DNA of 64,000 nucleotides, taken from UBA4951 sp963616935. GTDB lineage: Bacteria > Bacillota_I > Bacilli_A > RFN20 > CAG-826. The position numbers and the translations under genes are program-made. The notes beneath the pieces are model-generated. The model worked only from the letters and a program-made list of their open reading frames with translations. It was not told the DNA's origin and did no database searches. Below are positions 43,246-51,932 of the stretch, piece after piece. The stretch is from NCBI GenBank assembly GCA_963616935.1, contig CAVEMS010000006.1, forward strand, positions 1 through 64,000, given 5' to 3'. The stretch's first letter is position 1. Each line of letters begins with the position of its first letter.

Positions 43246-45870
43246 TTATTTGTCGTCTCCGTCGTCTCCCATCAAATCGTCGAAAAGGGAGATCTGCTCG
43301 AAGTCGCTTTTGTTCGTCGCGTTCGTTTCGTCGCTTATAGCGGTTTCTTCTTCCTCTTTCTCGGCTACGCGAGGCGGATAGGAAGGCAATGAATCGTCGA
43401 CGAGCAAGGAATCGCTTCTGGAGAAGCTCGTGATTCTCGTTTTTGCCGAGAATCCTTCCCCGCGTTTCGCGTATAGATCGATCGGCGTCGCATTGAAATC
43501 GTTCCATGTGACATCGACTCTCGATCCGTCTTGCGTGACGGCGTCGACGGCGAATGGTGTGTTTTTGTCGTCCGCTTTCAAAACGTCTATCAGTTTGTGC
43601 GGCTCTTTCTTAAAGGAATTGAATAAAGTCGTGGCTTTGTCCAAGCGGTGCCCAAGCGGAACGTTCTTCAAAATGAAGGTCCTCGCATCACCGCGATCCG
43701 TGAGCAAGAGAATCTTGGAATTCGGATTGGCGGATGGATCGTATGAAATGACCCCTGCCATCTCCTTGCCGTGGAATAATCCGGCTTTCAATCCTCCGCT
43801 CTTGGGGTTGGAGACTAAAACGTCGTTCTCGTTATAGAAAGATGCCGTTCCTTCTGAAGAAGCCACGAATAGGTTGCTGTCTCCGCTTGAGACGCAAGCA
43901 TCGATGAGTTCGTCGCCTTTCGACAAACGTATGGCTCCGATGGCTTTAGAACGCCGTATCACGGGGAAGGAATCCAAACGGATTCTCTTTATGACCCCGT
44001 TTCTTGTTAGAAGTATCACATAGAGATCGTTACGGAAATGACGGACGGCGAAGCCTTTGATGAGCTTCTCGTCGCTATTAATCGCCACAAGCATGTTGAC
44101 GTGATACCCTTCGTCGTTCCATTTGGCCTCTTTTATCTCATTGACTGGGATGAATAGGTAATTGCCTTTGGAAGTGAATAGCAAGGCGTAATCGGTTGTT
44201 TCGCATTCGCCTTCATACACGAAAGCGTCGCCGTTTTTGATGCCTGGCCTTGCGCCGTTTTGTCCGCCGGAGCCTTTCCAGCTCTTAAGGGAACTGCGCT
44301 TTATGTAGCCGTCTTTCGTGGCCACGAGGCGGCAGATCTCTTTGGCGATTAAATCGCGCTTATCTATCGTCGTCTCGACTTCCTCTTCTTTGACTTCCGT
44401 CTTTCTTTCGCCGCCATATTTCTTGGCTAATGCCTTTAAGTCGGTGACAATCAGATTCTCGCGCTTGTCTTGCTCGCTTAGTAACGCCGTCAGTTCTTTG
44501 ATTTGCTCTTCGAGGCCCTTCTTTTCGTTCTCCAAAACCGTGATGTCGGTGTGGGATAGTTTGTATAGAGGCATCATCAAGATGGCTTCGGCTTGTTCCT
44601 CGGTGAAGGAATATTTCTCGATGAGGTTCTTTTTGGCGTCCGCCTTATCGAGACTCGAACGGATTGTCTTTACGACCTCGTCTAGTATCGATATGGCCTT
44701 GATTAAGCCGTTGACGATGCTAAGGCGAGCGTTGCATTTGGCGAAAAGGAAACGGCTTCTTCTTGTTATGACGTCTAACTGGTGCTGGATATAGCAATCG
44801 CAATAGGAAAGGAGGTCGAGCGTTTTTGGGCGATCGTCGACGATTGCCATCATATGAGCGCTGTAATTGGTTTTTAATTGGGTCTTCGCCATCAGATAAT
44901 TGAGGATGGCTTCGGGTTTGGCATCGTCTTTGAGGTCGATGGCGATGCGAAGGCCGCTCTTATCCGTCTCGTCTCGGACTTCGTCGATTCCGGGAATTGT
45001 TTTGTCGTGGCGGATTTCGTCGATGCTTTTCACTAACGAGCTCTTATTCACTTGATAAGGTATCTCGGTGATTATTATTTGCTTCTCGCCCTTTGGCGAA
45101 ATTACTATTTCGGCTTTAGAACTCACGACGACGCGTCCTCTGCCAGTCCGATAGATGTCTTTCAAGGCTTCCGATTGGTAGATTATGCCGCCGGTTGGGA
45201 AATCTGGCCCCGGGATTAAAGGAAGCAAATCATCGATTGTGCACTTTGGATGTTTGATGCGGTAAACGATTGCGGCCACCACTTCGTTAAGGTTATGAGG
45301 CGGAATCGAGGTGGAGATGCCGACGGCGATTCCTTCGCTCCCATTCACGAATAGATTCGGGAAACGGCTTGGCAAAACCGTCGGTTCGAGCTGAGAATCG
45401 TCGAAAGTCAATTCCATATCGACGGTGTCTTTGTCGATGTCGGCGACGAGTTCGTTTGCTAAAGCGCTTAATCTCGCTTCCGTATAACGCATGGCGGCTG
45501 GGCCGTCTCCATCGACTGAACCATTATTCCCCTGAAAATCGATTAAAGGGTAATGGAAAGCCCATGGCTGAGACATATGCACCAAAGCTTCGTAAATAGA
45601 AGAATCGCCGTGCGGGTGGTATTTACCCATGACGTCGCCGACGATGCGGGCGCATTTCTTGGTTGGCTTATCGATTGTGTAGCCCGTCTTCCACATATCG
45701 TAGATGATGCGGCGTTGGACCGGCTTCAAACCGTCGCGGGCGTCGGGAATCGCGCGATCTTGAATGACGTCTTTGGCGTAGACGGCGTATTTCTCGCCCA
45801 TAAGCTCGTCGAGCGTGCCTTTGACGATGTTCTCTATTATCGTTTCTTCTTCGATTTTCTTTTTTGCCAT
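43246..45870 (-). CDS. parC: DNA topoisomerase IV subunit A
   Basis: 874-residue type IIA topoisomerase A subunit. Active-site Tyr in 'AAMRYTEARLSALA' near residue 120, quinolone-region 'YHPHGDSSIYEALVHMSQPW' near 80, coiled-coil and tower, then a C-terminal beta-pinwheel. 'GNNGSVDGDG' and the lack of a GyrA box favour ParC over GyrA, as does the divergent plsY neighbour seen in Bacillus. A low-complexity acidic tail ('KEEEETAISDE') ends it. Start at 45870; the in-frame TTG at 45882 lies inside parE. One base separates it from the parE stop. Confidence 0.93.
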   Translation of the reverse strand: MAKKKIEEETIIENIVKGTLDELMGEKYAVYAKDVIQDRAIPDARDGLKPVQRRIIYDMWKTGYTIDKPTKKCARIVGDVMGKYHPHGDSSIYEALVHMSQPWAFHYPLIDFQGNNGSVDGDGPAAMRYTEARLSALANELVADIDKDTVDMELTFDDSQLEPTVLPSRFPNLFVNGSEGIAVGISTSIPPHNLNEVVAAIVYRIKHPKCTIDDLLPLIPGPDFPTGGIIYQSEALKDIYRTGRGRVVVSSKAEIVISPKGEKQIIITEIPYQVNKSSLVKSIDEIRHDKTIPGIDEVRDETDKSGLRIAIDLKDDAKPEAILNYLMAKTQLKTNYSAHMMAIVDDRPKTLDLLSYCDCYIQHQLDVITRRSRFLFAKCNARLSIVNGLIKAISILDEVVKTIRSSLDKADAKKNLIEKYSFTEEQAEAILMMPLYKLSHTDITVLENEKKGLEEQIKELTALLSEQDKRENLIVTDLKALAKKYGGERKTEVKEEEVETTIDKRDLIAKEICRLVATKDGYIKRSSLKSWKGSGGQNGARPGIKNGDAFVYEGECETTDYALLFTSKGNYLFIPVNEIKEAKWNDEGYHVNMLVAINSDEKLIKGFAVRHFRNDLYVILLTRNGVIKRIRLDSFPVIRRSKAIGAIRLSKGDELIDACVSSGDSNLFVASSEGTASFYNENDVLVSNPKSGGLKAGLFHGKEMAGVISYDPSANPNSKILLLTDRGDARTFILKNVPLGHRLDKATTLFNSFKKEPHKLIDVLKADDKNTPFAVDAVTQDGSRVDVTWNDFNATPIDLYAKRGEGFSAKTRITSFSRSDSLLVDDSLPSYPPRVAEKEEEETAISDETNATNKSDFEQISLFDDLMGDDGDDK

Positions 45871-45871
45871 G

Positions 45872-47833
45872 TTATTTACCAACTTTAGCTTCTTTCATGA
45901 AGTCGTCTTCGTCGTTGAAAGTGACGTTCTCTTTGATCCAATTCCAACGTAAGGAACTGTCTTTTCCCATTAATGTGCCGATTCTTTTCTCGACGATTAA
46001 AGGATCGTCTATCGCGACTCTCGTCAAGACACGCGTTTTCTTGTTCATCGTCGTTATCGCAAGCTGATCGGCGTTCATCTCGCCTAAACCTTTGTAACGA
46101 GTGATGCCATAGCCAGCACCGATTTTCTTTTTGGCCGACTCGACTTCCTCTTCGTTCCAGCAATATATCTTCTTTGCTGGGTCGCTATGTTTGTAAACGC
46201 TATAAAGAGGCGGTTGGGCGATGTAGATCATGCCGCGCTCAATAAGAGGCTTCATATAGTTATAGAAGAAAGTGAGCAACAGCGTTTGGATATGCGCGCC
46301 GTCGGTATCGGCATCGGTCATGATGATGATTTTCCCATAATGGCTTTCTTCTGGGTCGAAATCCTGGCCGACACCAGCTCCAATCGTTTGGATTAAGGTG
46401 CTGAATTCGAGGTTGTTGACGATTTTTTCCATCGAGACGCTGTCGGTATTCAAAGGCTTTCCACGTAATGGCAAAATCGCCTGATGGAGCCTATCGCGTC
46501 CGGTCTTGGCGCTGCCTCCGGCGGAATCGCCCTCAACGATGAATAATTCGTTGTTCTTGTAATCCTTCGATTGCGCGCTGGCCAATTTATCGCTGATGAT
46601 GAGGTCGTTATTGGTTTTTTTCTTTACGCCTCTCGCCGCTTCCCTGGCTTTTCTCGCCGCTTCCCTGGCTTCCTTAGAGGCCATACATTTCTTGACTAAG
46701 TCGATAGCGAACGATTTGTGTTCACTTAGATAGTAGCTCAGGTTCTTGAAAACGATATCGCCGACGACCGGGCCGGCTTCTGGGGTTCCGAGCTTGCCCT
46801 TTGTTTGTCCTTCGTACTCGAGTTTGTCTTCTGGGACTTTGACGGACAAAATTGCCGTAAGCCCTTCTCTTATGTCGGTGCCGTCGATCGATTGGTTGGC
46901 GCGAATCACCTCATTGGTGACCGCCCATTCGTTGATGGCTTTGGTGAGAGAGCCTTTGAAGCCGCTTTCGTGCGTTCCGCCGTCCGCCGTTCTCACGTCG
47001 TTAGCGTAGGAGAAAATGTTTTCGTTATAGTCTTGAAGACACCATTGCATGGCGATTTCGACGCGTATCCCAGACGAAGAGGAGGAATCGCTGATATCGA
47101 TGATTTCCCCTAAAGTCGTTTTGTTTTGCGTGATTGATTGGACGTATTCGTAGAGCCCGCGTTCGGTATAAAATTCATGCGAGTTGCCCGTCGCTTGGTC
47201 TTTCAATACGAAATGAACGCCCTTCAGCAAATAGCTTTTCTCTTCTAGACGATTATAGATAGTGTCCCAATTGAATTTAGTATTCGGGAAAATCTTCGGA
47301 TCGGGTTTGAAGCGGATGCACGTTCCGTGCTTCGAGGTGGTCCCGATCACATGCAAAGGCGTTTCGAGCTCCCCGCCGTTATGGAAACGGATTTGATAAA
47401 TCGAGCCTTGACGTGAAACCGTTACTTCGATCCATTCGCTTAAAGCGTTCGTGACCGTTGCGCCAACGCCATGAAGTCCGGCGGCCGTCTGATAGACTTT
47501 GCTATTGAACTTTCCGCCGCTATGGAGCGTTGTGAATATAAGTTGAACGGCTGGTATTTTGGCTTCGGGATGGATATCGACCGGTATGCCGCGTCCTTCG
47601 TCTTCGACTTGCACGGATCCGTCTTTCATCAGTGTGACGGTTATTTTCTTGCCGAAGCCGTTAACAGCTTCGTCGACGGCGTTATCGACGATTTCCCATA
47701 CAAGATGGTGCAAACCGGTCAAATTCGTGGAGCCGATGTACATTCCTGGGCGCTTTCTGACGCCTTCCATCTCCGAAAGAATCTCTATTTGGCTGGCCGA
47801 GTATTTTTTTTCTTCAGTTAACAATTCATCCAT
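45872..47833 (-). CDS. parE: DNA topoisomerase IV subunit B
   Basis: 653-residue ATPase subunit of topoisomerase IV, which decatenates daughter chromosomes. GHKL ATPase: 'VWEIVDNAVDEAVNG' near residue 45, 'VEDEGRGIPVDIHPE' near 75, 'GLHGVGATVTNALSEW' near 120; TOPRIM: 'FIVEGDSAGGSAKTGRDR' near 430 and 'MTDADTDGAHIQTLLL' near 500. The start at 47833 gives the normal ParE N-terminus; the longer frame above it adds non-family sequence. Upstream, TGA-TATAAT about 33 bases before the ATG is a likely extended -10, with GGAAGTG between. First gene of an operon running to rsfS. Confidence 0.93.
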   Translation of the reverse strand: MDELLTEEKKYSASQIEILSEMEGVRKRPGMYIGSTNLTGLHHLVWEIVDNAVDEAVNGFGKKITVTLMKDGSVQVEDEGRGIPVDIHPEAKIPAVQLIFTTLHSGGKFNSKVYQTAAGLHGVGATVTNALSEWIEVTVSRQGSIYQIRFHNGGELETPLHVIGTTSKHGTCIRFKPDPKIFPNTKFNWDTIYNRLEEKSYLLKGVHFVLKDQATGNSHEFYTERGLYEYVQSITQNKTTLGEIIDISDSSSSSGIRVEIAMQWCLQDYNENIFSYANDVRTADGGTHESGFKGSLTKAINEWAVTNEVIRANQSIDGTDIREGLTAILSVKVPEDKLEYEGQTKGKLGTPEAGPVVGDIVFKNLSYYLSEHKSFAIDLVKKCMASKEAREAARKAREAARGVKKKTNNDLIISDKLASAQSKDYKNNELFIVEGDSAGGSAKTGRDRLHQAILPLRGKPLNTDSVSMEKIVNNLEFSTLIQTIGAGVGQDFDPEESHYGKIIIMTDADTDGAHIQTLLLTFFYNYMKPLIERGMIYIAQPPLYSVYKHSDPAKKIYCWNEEEVESAKKKIGAGYGITRYKGLGEMNADQLAITTMNKKTRVLTRVAIDDPLIVEKRIGTLMGKDSSLRWNWIKENVTFNDEDDFMKEAKVGK

Positions 47834-47931
47834 AGATGATATAAAATCACTTCCGTGCTCGATTATATCAAAACGAAAACTAAAAATGTAGCGCCACAAC
47901 GCACTTCTTTAACATTTTTTTGGAGAAAACC

Positions 47932-48669
47932 ATGAATGAACTTTTAATGAACGTCTTTTTTGCTTTGGCCGTTGCTGTTTTCGCTTTTTTGATCGGCGCA
48001 TTTCCGACTGCGGTTGTGCTTGGGAAGGTTTTCTATCACAAGAATCCGATCGAATACGGATCGCATAATTCGGGAGGCACCAATGCCGGGCGGGTTCTTG
48101 GAAAGAAAGCCGGCATCATCGTGATCGTCGTCGATATCACGAAGACGGTTTTGGTGTTTTGGTCCGTTTTCTCGATAATTGCTTTCAGTGGCATAAAAGG
48201 AAAATTCATTTTGTGGTTGGATGGATCGCTTTATACGTGGATGACGTTGCCGTTTGTGGCGCTCGGTCACTGCTATTCGCCGTATTTGCGATTCAAAGGA
48301 GGCAAAGCCGTAGCGTCCTTATATGGGGCGATCGGCGGCACGAGTTGGGTCATGTTCCCTCTTTGCTTCATCGTCTTCCCCATCGTTTTCAAGGCATGCA
48401 AGAAAGTCATGAGTAAAGCGTCCATCTTCACTGGCGGCATTCTCGTTTTGATCGAATGGGCGATCGCGATCAAACTGATGCTACTAGGAGATTCGTTTGA
48501 TGGAGGGTTTCTTACATGGACTTTTGGAATGGTTACGGGATTGTCGCTAGGCTGGGAGTCCGCCGTTTGCATATCCATAACGTATTTCCTTATGGTCGCC
48601 AGGCATGCCGATAACATTAGACGAATCCATGCTGGCAAAGAAAAACCATTAGAGTGGAAAAGTAAATAA
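47932..48669 (+). CDS. plsY: Glycerol-3-phosphate acyltransferase PlsY
   Basis: 245-residue membrane enzyme that transfers acyl groups from acyl-phosphate to glycerol 3-phosphate, the first step of phospholipid synthesis. Conserved motifs: 'GSHNSGGTNAGRVLGKKAG' near residue 43, 'LGHCYSPYLRFKGGKAVA' near 110 and a later Gly/Ser motif. About six hydrophobic segments. The C-terminal part is longer than typical (about 200 residues). The start at 47932 follows GGAG by seven bases. Divergent from parE, as yneS is in Bacillus. Confidence 0.93.
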   Translation: MNELLMNVFFALAVAVFAFLIGAFPTAVVLGKVFYHKNPIEYGSHNSGGTNAGRVLGKKAGIIVIVVDITKTVLVFWSVFSIIAFSGIKGKFILWLDGSLYTWMTLPFVALGHCYSPYLRFKGGKAVASLYGAIGGTSWVMFPLCFIVFPIVFKACKKVMSKASIFTGGILVLIEWAIAIKLMLLGDSFDGGFLTWTFGMVTGLSLGWESAVCISITYFLMVARHADNIRRIHAGKEKPLEWKSK

Positions 48670-48879
48670 TTAGTAGTTATTTAGTATAGTATAGCCGAGT
48701 GTGGATAAAATCAATCACCACGAAAAATAGATTGAAAATGAAGATTTTATCGATGTTTTAGATTGACGATTTTTTTGTTGTGATCAATTTTTGCGCTTTG
48801 TTGAAGCTAAAGACGTTGGCGCCATTTTTGCGTTACTCCACCGCTCTTCGATTCGTTTTATATATCGCGAGACGGCACT
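48670..48879. other. Intergenic AT-rich stretch between plsY and the YneF-like gene
   Basis: The convergent gap has TTAGT/TATAG short repeats just after plsY. No ORF with a ribosome binding site, no RNA gene and no clear plus-strand terminator seen. Confidence 0.5.
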
Positions 48880-48905
48880 AAAAAAGCGGTCCGGAATCGG
48901 GCCGC
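48880..48905 (-). terminator. Terminator after the YneF-like gene
   Basis: Minus strand: stem GCGGCCC/GGACCGC with one mismatch and a six-base loop, then six T. Confidence 0.8.
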
Positions 48906-48926
48906 TTGGTTGAATGGATGAATCGC

Positions 48927-49148
48927 TTAATCCGCTTGCTTCATTTTGCTCATGACGGCTCTGATTTGAGCTTCGCTGGGTTTTCTTCCCATTTGCATGA
49001 ACATCGCTCTGATCGCCGCTTCGCTTATAGGAGGATGCTTTTGCATTTCCCTCTTTATGAGCGCTCGCGCTCCGAAGAAGCCGATGGCTCCTCCTCCTAT
49101 TAAGGCAAGCACGATATAAAGGACGAGCTGCCAAATCTCAATATGCAT
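48927..49148 (-). CDS. UPF0154 (YneF-like) small membrane protein
   Basis: 73 residues. One N-terminal membrane helix (about 6-28, 'LYIVLALIGGGAIGFFGARAL') and a cytoplasmic tail with 'HPPISEAAIRAMFMQMGRKPSEAQIRAVM', the signature of the UPF0154/YneF family found across Bacilli and Mollicutes. Function unknown. It starts three bases after the efp stop and ends the efp transcript, where a terminator follows. Confidence 0.88.
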   Translation of the reverse strand: MHIEIWQLVLYIVLALIGGGAIGFFGARALIKREMQKHPPISEAAIRAMFMQMGRKPSEAQIRAVMSKMKQAD

Positions 49149-49151
49149 CGA

Positions 49152-49709
49152 TTAAGCCCTTTTGTCGTATTTTCCAGTCGTGGTGTCGACCATGACTTTC
49201 TCGCCTTTTTCGATGAAGAGAGGGATGCGGATCTTCAAGCCAGTTTCGAGGATGGCGTCTTTGCTGCCGCCGTTGGTGACGGTGTCGCCACGCACGCCAG
49301 GCTCGCAGTCGACGACTTCCAACGCGACTTTGCTTGGGAGTTCGATGCCGAGGACTTCTTCGTCATAGCAGGCGATTGTGACGTCCCCGTTTGGCGCCAA
49401 ATATGGGATTTGGCTTTCGAGGCCTTTCTTTGGAAGTTCGATTTGCTCGTAGGTTTTAGGATCCATGAACACGAGCGTTTCGCCACCGTCATAGAGGTAT
49501 TGCATGGCTTTCTTAGTGATGGACACTTGGGTGACGTCATAGCCGCTGTTACGGCTTAATTCGGTGATGGCGCCGCTACGGACGTTTCTCACTTTGACTT
49601 TGGCGACCATTTTTCTCATGGCCGTTTTGTTTAGGAGGATATCGATGACTTGGTAAAGGGTCTTCTCATCCTCGAAGTAATTTCCTGGGCGTAATTCTGT
49701 AACGTTCAT
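49152..49709 (-). CDS. efp: Elongation factor P
   Basis: 185-residue EF-P, which relieves ribosome stalling at polyproline. KOW-like N-terminal domain ('LRPGNYFEDEKTLYQVID'), then two OB folds ending in 'GEKVMVDTTTGKYDKRA'. The loop that carries the modified residue reads 'LNKTAMRKM' rather than the usual form with Lys after a Gly/Pro (P-G-K-G), so modification is uncertain. AAAGGAG precedes the ATG. Confidence 0.95.
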   Translation of the reverse strand: MNVTELRPGNYFEDEKTLYQVIDILLNKTAMRKMVAKVKVRNVRSGAITELSRNSGYDVTQVSITKKAMQYLYDGGETLVFMDPKTYEQIELPKKGLESQIPYLAPNGDVTIACYDEEVLGIELPSKVALEVVDCEPGVRGDTVTNGGSKDAILETGLKIRIPLFIEKGEKVMVDTTTGKYDKRA

Positions 49710-49794
49710 TTTTATCTCCTTTATGAAATACGGCTGTATGATATTACAAAACTCATTGCTATTCCACGATTTTCGGTGTCTATATCGGAGCTAT

Positions 49795-50445
49795 TCAATA
49801 TAATCCGGCTAAATAAGGGTTATATTTTCGCTCAATTTCCATTTTCGTCGTTTTGCCATGTCCTGGATAGACTTTGACGTCATCGGGAAGCTTCGACAGT
49901 TTCCTTAGAGAGTCGGCCATTTTTCTTTCGCTTCCGCCTGGCAAATCGCTTCTCCCGACGCCGAGATGGAACAAAGTGTCGCCGCTAAAAAGGGCTTTTT
50001 CTTCTTTCAAATAGATGCATATGCTGCCCTTTGTGTGAAATGGAGTCTCTATTATTTCGGCGTTGAATCCGATGTCTTCGAAGGAAATCCGTTCATTGTC
50101 GACGAGCGGATGGATGCTTGGCGAGTCGTAGACGAATGGCTCCAATCCGAAATCGCGCGACAGGTTGTATTTTGGCTCGTTTAGGTATTGAAGCTCGTTT
50201 TGGCCGATGTAAATCGGCGTTTCATGATTCAATGAAGATAACCCGGCGATGTGATCGATGTGCCCGTGCGTCAAAAAGACGGCCCGTAGGCGGCCGTTAT
50301 GGTGTTTCGATAGGTAATTCGTCAATGCGTTTCCCTCGTTGCTTCCGGGGTCGATTACGATCGCATCTTCCGATTCGTTCCCTATCACGTATATGTTCGA
50401 CGAATATTCGGGCGGATAATGGAGTTCGACTATTCTTAAAGCCAT
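49795..50445 (-). CDS. Metallo-beta-lactamase fold hydrolase (glyoxalase II-like, YqgX type)
   Basis: 216-residue MBL-fold enzyme. The zinc motif 'LTHGHIDHIAGL' near residue 58, 'HTKGSICIYL' near 136, 'FSGDTLFHLGVGRSDLPGG' near 155 and 'YPGHGKTT' near 196 give a full ligand set. The FsGDtLF...GR pattern is that of glyoxalase II and related thioester hydrolases. Substrate unknown. Its ATG begins right after the rpmG terminator and has no ribosome binding site, so it needs readthrough or a promoter inside the terminator. Confidence 0.85.
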   Translation of the reverse strand: MALRIVELHYPPEYSSNIYVIGNESEDAIVIDPGSNEGNALTNYLSKHHNGRLRAVFLTHGHIDHIAGLSSLNHETPIYIGQNELQYLNEPKYNLSRDFGLEPFVYDSPSIHPLVDNERISFEDIGFNAEIIETPFHTKGSICIYLKEEKALFSGDTLFHLGVGRSDLPGGSERKMADSLRKLSKLPDDVKVYPGHGKTTKMEIERKYNPYLAGLY

Positions 50446-50447
50446 AA

Positions 50448-50474
50448 ATAAAAAAATAAGGCCGAAGCCTTATT
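50448..50474 (-). terminator. Rho-independent terminator of rpmG
   Basis: Minus strand: 8-bp perfect stem AATAAGGC/GCCTTATT with a TTCG tetraloop and a T-rich tail; it overlaps the rpmG stop codon. Confidence 0.9.
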
Positions 50475-50634
50475 ATTTGCATTCTTTATGAAGCGTTTCT
50501 TTTCTGCAGCGTTTGCAATACTTCATAGTCTCCATCTTGTTAGGATGGGTCTTTTTGTTGCGGGTGGTAATGTAGTTGTGTTCCTTGCACTCGGTGCAGG
50601 CTAGGATTACTTGATCGCGTTTGCTATTGGCCAT
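50473..50634 (-). CDS. rpmG: 50S ribosomal protein L33
   Basis: 53-residue L33. It has two cysteine pairs, C-T-E-C near residue 13 and C-K-R-C near 40, so this is the zinc-binding (C+) form, expressed when zinc is ample in organisms with both types. 'HNYITTRNKKTHPNKMETMKY' fits the family core. AAGAAGAG lies before the ATG; further up, TGC-TAGACT is a likely extended -10. It is divergent from ispG. Confidence 0.93.
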   Translation of the reverse strand: MANSKRDQVILACTECKEHNYITTRNKKTHPNKMETMKYCKRCRKETLHKECK

Positions 50635-50701
50635 AAAAATTCACTCTTCTTTCTTTTTTGCGAGTGTAAGTCTAGCATAAGAGAAAATATTTATCTAGAA
50701 G

Positions 50702-50800
50702 AAAAACGCCTGATATTCCTTTTTGTTTGGTTTGATCCGCCAAAATTCGATGAGAACTGGCTTTTTTTGGGATACTTCGATTGATTGAAAGGCGTTTTTT
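50702..50800. repeat. 10-bp inverted repeat enclosing 78 bases, possible RNA or bidirectional terminator
   Basis: AAAAACGCCT (50702-50711) and its perfect complement AGGCGTTTTT (50790-50799) bracket a non-coding stretch between rpmG and ispG. Both ends carry T-runs in the reading direction. It could be a closed stem of a small RNA or a decayed mobile repeat. Confidence 0.4.
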
Positions 50801-50834
50801 CGTTCGAAAACCGCTATATCGGCGATAAGTGCCT

Positions 50835-50863
50835 TTGAACGAATTCTCTTTTCGCCATAGAAT
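50835..50863 (+). promoter_or_regulatory. Promoter of ispG (leaderless)
   Basis: TTGAAC (50835-50840), exactly 17 bases, TAGAAT (50858-50863). The start site should fall at about 50870, which is a GTG codon in frame with ispG. Confidence 0.7.
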
Positions 50864-50869
50864 ATGGCC

Positions 50870-51931
50870 GTGAATAAAAGAGAGAAAACCAGGCGAATAG
50901 CTATCGGCAACGTGACCATCGGCGGGCAAAACGAAGTCCTCGTTCAGTCGATGTGCAACATTAAAACCTCGCAGGTCGAAGAAGTCGCTCGCCAGATAAA
51001 CGAGTGCGCTTCCTTTGGTGCGAAGATCATGCGCGTGTCGGTCTTGGATTTTGACGATGCGGCAGCGATATCCGAGATAAAGAAGAGAACTGACGTCCCC
51101 TTGGTCGCCGACATCCATATTGATTACCGTTTGGCGATAGCCGCGCTCGAAAGCGGCGCCGACGCGATTCGCATAAACCCCGGCAACATCGGAGAGGAAT
51201 GGAAGATCAAAGAAATCGTCGATCTGGCGAAGAAGAAAAAGACCCCCATCCGCGTCGGAGTCAATGGCGGCTCGCTCGATAAGGATATTCAAAACGAAAA
51301 CGCATTCGCTCATAAAGCGTTGGGCGAAATGCTTTTCGAAAGTGCGAAAAAACACGTCTCCATCTTGGAAAAATACGATTTTCACGACATTGTCATCTCG
51401 CTAAAAGGCAGCAATGCTCTGGAGACGATATCGGCATATCGCCTCGCTTCCGATTACTTCGAATATCCGTTACATGTCGGCGTTACCGAAGCTGGCCCAA
51501 AGGATGTGTCACTATTAAGGAGTGCGGCCGCTTTATCGCCGATTTTGCTAGATGGCATCGGTGATACGATTAGAATTTCGCTTTCGGAAGACCCTTTGGA
51601 AGAAGTTAAAGCGGCTAATCGCCTTCTTCACGATCTGGGGCTCAAGAAAGAATGGCCGACGTTTATCTCTTGCCCAACGTGCGGAAGGACGCAAGTCAAC
51701 TTGCTTCCGCTTGCGAAAAAGGTAATGGAATACCTCGAAAAGAAGAAAATATGCAAAACCGTGGCCATCATGGGCTGCGTGGTCAACGGCCCAGGTGAAG
51801 CCAAAAGCGCCGATATCGGTTTGGCGGGTGGCAATGGCCTATGGGTCCTTTTCAAAAAAGGGAAAGCGGTAAGGACGATAAAAGACGAATCGGCATATGA
51901 CGAATTGATCGCCGAAATCGAAAAATTATAG
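50870..51931 (+). CDS. ispG: 4-hydroxy-3-methylbut-2-en-1-yl diphosphate synthase
   Basis: 353-residue Fe-S enzyme of the MEP pathway (makes HMBPP, the substrate of IspH). TIM-barrel N-terminal part ('VGNVTIGG'-type start, 'IRINPGNIG') and C-terminal ferredoxin-like part with the three cluster cysteines, 'SCPTCGRTQV' and 'MGCVVNGPGEAK', the latter also giving the Glu ligand. The GTG at 50870 is preferred over the ATG at 50864, because the ATG directly abuts the -10 box and would not be transcribed. Ends one base before the convergent cshB stop; no terminator between them. Confidence 0.94.
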   Translation: MNKREKTRRIAIGNVTIGGQNEVLVQSMCNIKTSQVEEVARQINECASFGAKIMRVSVLDFDDAAAISEIKKRTDVPLVADIHIDYRLAIAALESGADAIRINPGNIGEEWKIKEIVDLAKKKKTPIRVGVNGGSLDKDIQNENAFAHKALGEMLFESAKKHVSILEKYDFHDIVISLKGSNALETISAYRLASDYFEYPLHVGVTEAGPKDVSLLRSAAALSPILLDGIGDTIRISLSEDPLEEVKAANRLLHDLGLKKEWPTFISCPTCGRTQVNLLPLAKKVMEYLEKKKICKTVAIMGCVVNGPGEAKSADIGLAGGNGLWVLFKKGKAVRTIKDESAYDELIAEIEKL

Positions 51932-51932
51932 A

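Noticed and set aside
43246..47833. GyrA/GyrB instead of ParC/ParE
   Set aside because: ParC-type 'GNNGSVDGDG', the lack of a GyrA box and the divergent plsY neighbour favour topoisomerase IV.
50672..51385. Minus-strand ORF of 237 residues antisense to ispG
   Set aside because: ispG is a full-length conserved enzyme with its own promoter; the antisense frame resembles no family.
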